A DNA stretch of 64,000 bases. Source: Owenia fusiformis. Its lineage: Eukaryota > Annelida > Polychaeta > Sabellida > Oweniidae. Both the position numbers and the translations under genes were made by a program. Shown here in pieces: positions 63,596 to 64,000 of the stretch. Position 1 is the first letter of the stretch, and each line of letters begins with the position of its first letter. The notes below the pieces were generated by a model. That model saw only the letters and a program-made list of their open reading frames with translations, made no database searches and was not told where the DNA came from. The stretch spans positions 5,709,730-5,773,729 of the forward strand of contig CAIIXF020000007.1 of assembly GCA_903813345.2 (NCBI GenBank), read 5' to 3'.

Positions 63596-64000
63596 TATAT
63601 AATCTATTCATAAAAATCGAAAGTCTGTTTGATCGAAGTTCAGCACGGTGAAATAGATGAAATAGGTTATCTGGTTATGAGATTTGGTTAGTAGCCACGA
63701 TGTACGCCGGTGGTCATGCTAATATATCTCTTGAACATGGCCTATCACTATTTTCTAAACAACAGAAAAGGAATACAAAAAGACTAAACAATTTTTAAAA
63801 ATTTAAAAGTACTGACTTTATTTCATCAATAACATGAAAAAGACATATATTCCATGGGTCATATATTCCATGGGTCATAATATTTAAAAGTAACGTTTTA
63901 ATCATAGATCAAAAGCTAAATGATTCAAACTGAAAGAGAAAAATGGAAGCATAGATTGTCATTGGTATTTACTGATAAGATCATTCTTTATCCACGGTGT
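63596..64000. other. SELENBP1 intron, no feature
   Basis: AT-rich. ATATTCCATGGGTCAT is duplicated in tandem near 63848-63880. No exon recognised up to the window edge. Confidence 0.45.

Overview
The window is AT-rich metazoan nuclear DNA, most likely from a marine invertebrate; the phylum cannot be fixed from sequence alone. It has spliced host genes with canonical GT-AG introns, a heavy load of degenerate DNA transposons, LINE and LTR remnants, foldback MITEs, a Polinton, and intron-resident satellite arrays. Two host genes are recognised. One is a plus-strand, three-exon gene for a type I membrane protein resembling the cation-dependent mannose-6-phosphate receptor (MRH) family (exons 28891-29314, 45458-45670, 46520-46611). 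The other is the 3' half of a minus-strand selenium-binding protein 1 / methanethiol oxidase gene (five exons between 59287 and 55203, with upstream exons beyond the right edge). The two converge, with about 8.6 kb of repeats and a decayed integrase-domain gene between them. Layout. 1-1560: decayed Ty3/Gypsy element (minus). 1.9-5.0 kb: a mariner/Tc1-like element interrupted by a 499-bp MITE that carries a coding-like fragment with a splice donor, then a clean hAT MITE with an 8-bp target duplication. 5.5-8.5 kb: C2H2 finger remnant, a tyrosine-recombinase (Crypton-like) N-terminal fragment, an uncharacterised repeat-family protein and a LINE tail. 11.3-12.8 kb: ZBED-type hAT transposase pseudogene with an intron. 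14.6-19.0 kb: L1-type ORF1 remnant, then an unusual minus-strand open frame that starts like the histone H3 tail (MARTK-TARK) and continues into C2H2-like fingers; its 5' exon is present three times in tandem. 19.4-21.1 kb: a Gypsy integrase fossil and a TTF-type hAT remnant. 22.6-28.1 kb: foldback MITEs, a tRNA-like SINE and a large nested palindrome. 28.9-46.6 kb: the MRH gene; its 16-kb intron holds a 13-kb inverted-repeat element (32.2-45.2 kb) with a dispersed 13-bp motif and a two-exon zinc-finger gene of unknown function. A compact Polinton (34782-42698, 6-bp target duplication TATGAG) is nested inside that element. 46.6-55 kb: several MITEs, a SINE, a zinc-finger exon, an exactly duplicated 189-bp coding-like unit and an integrase-domain gene. 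55.2-64 kb: the SELENBP1 gene, whose introns carry two MITE families seen elsewhere in the window, a near-perfect 850-bp hairpin and about 4 kb of ~470-bp degenerate repeats. The observations most worth following up are the H3-tail mimic joined to zinc fingers, six tandem copies of a splice acceptor plus alternative terminal exon in the receptor gene, and the uncharacterised TIR element with its bipartite motif array.
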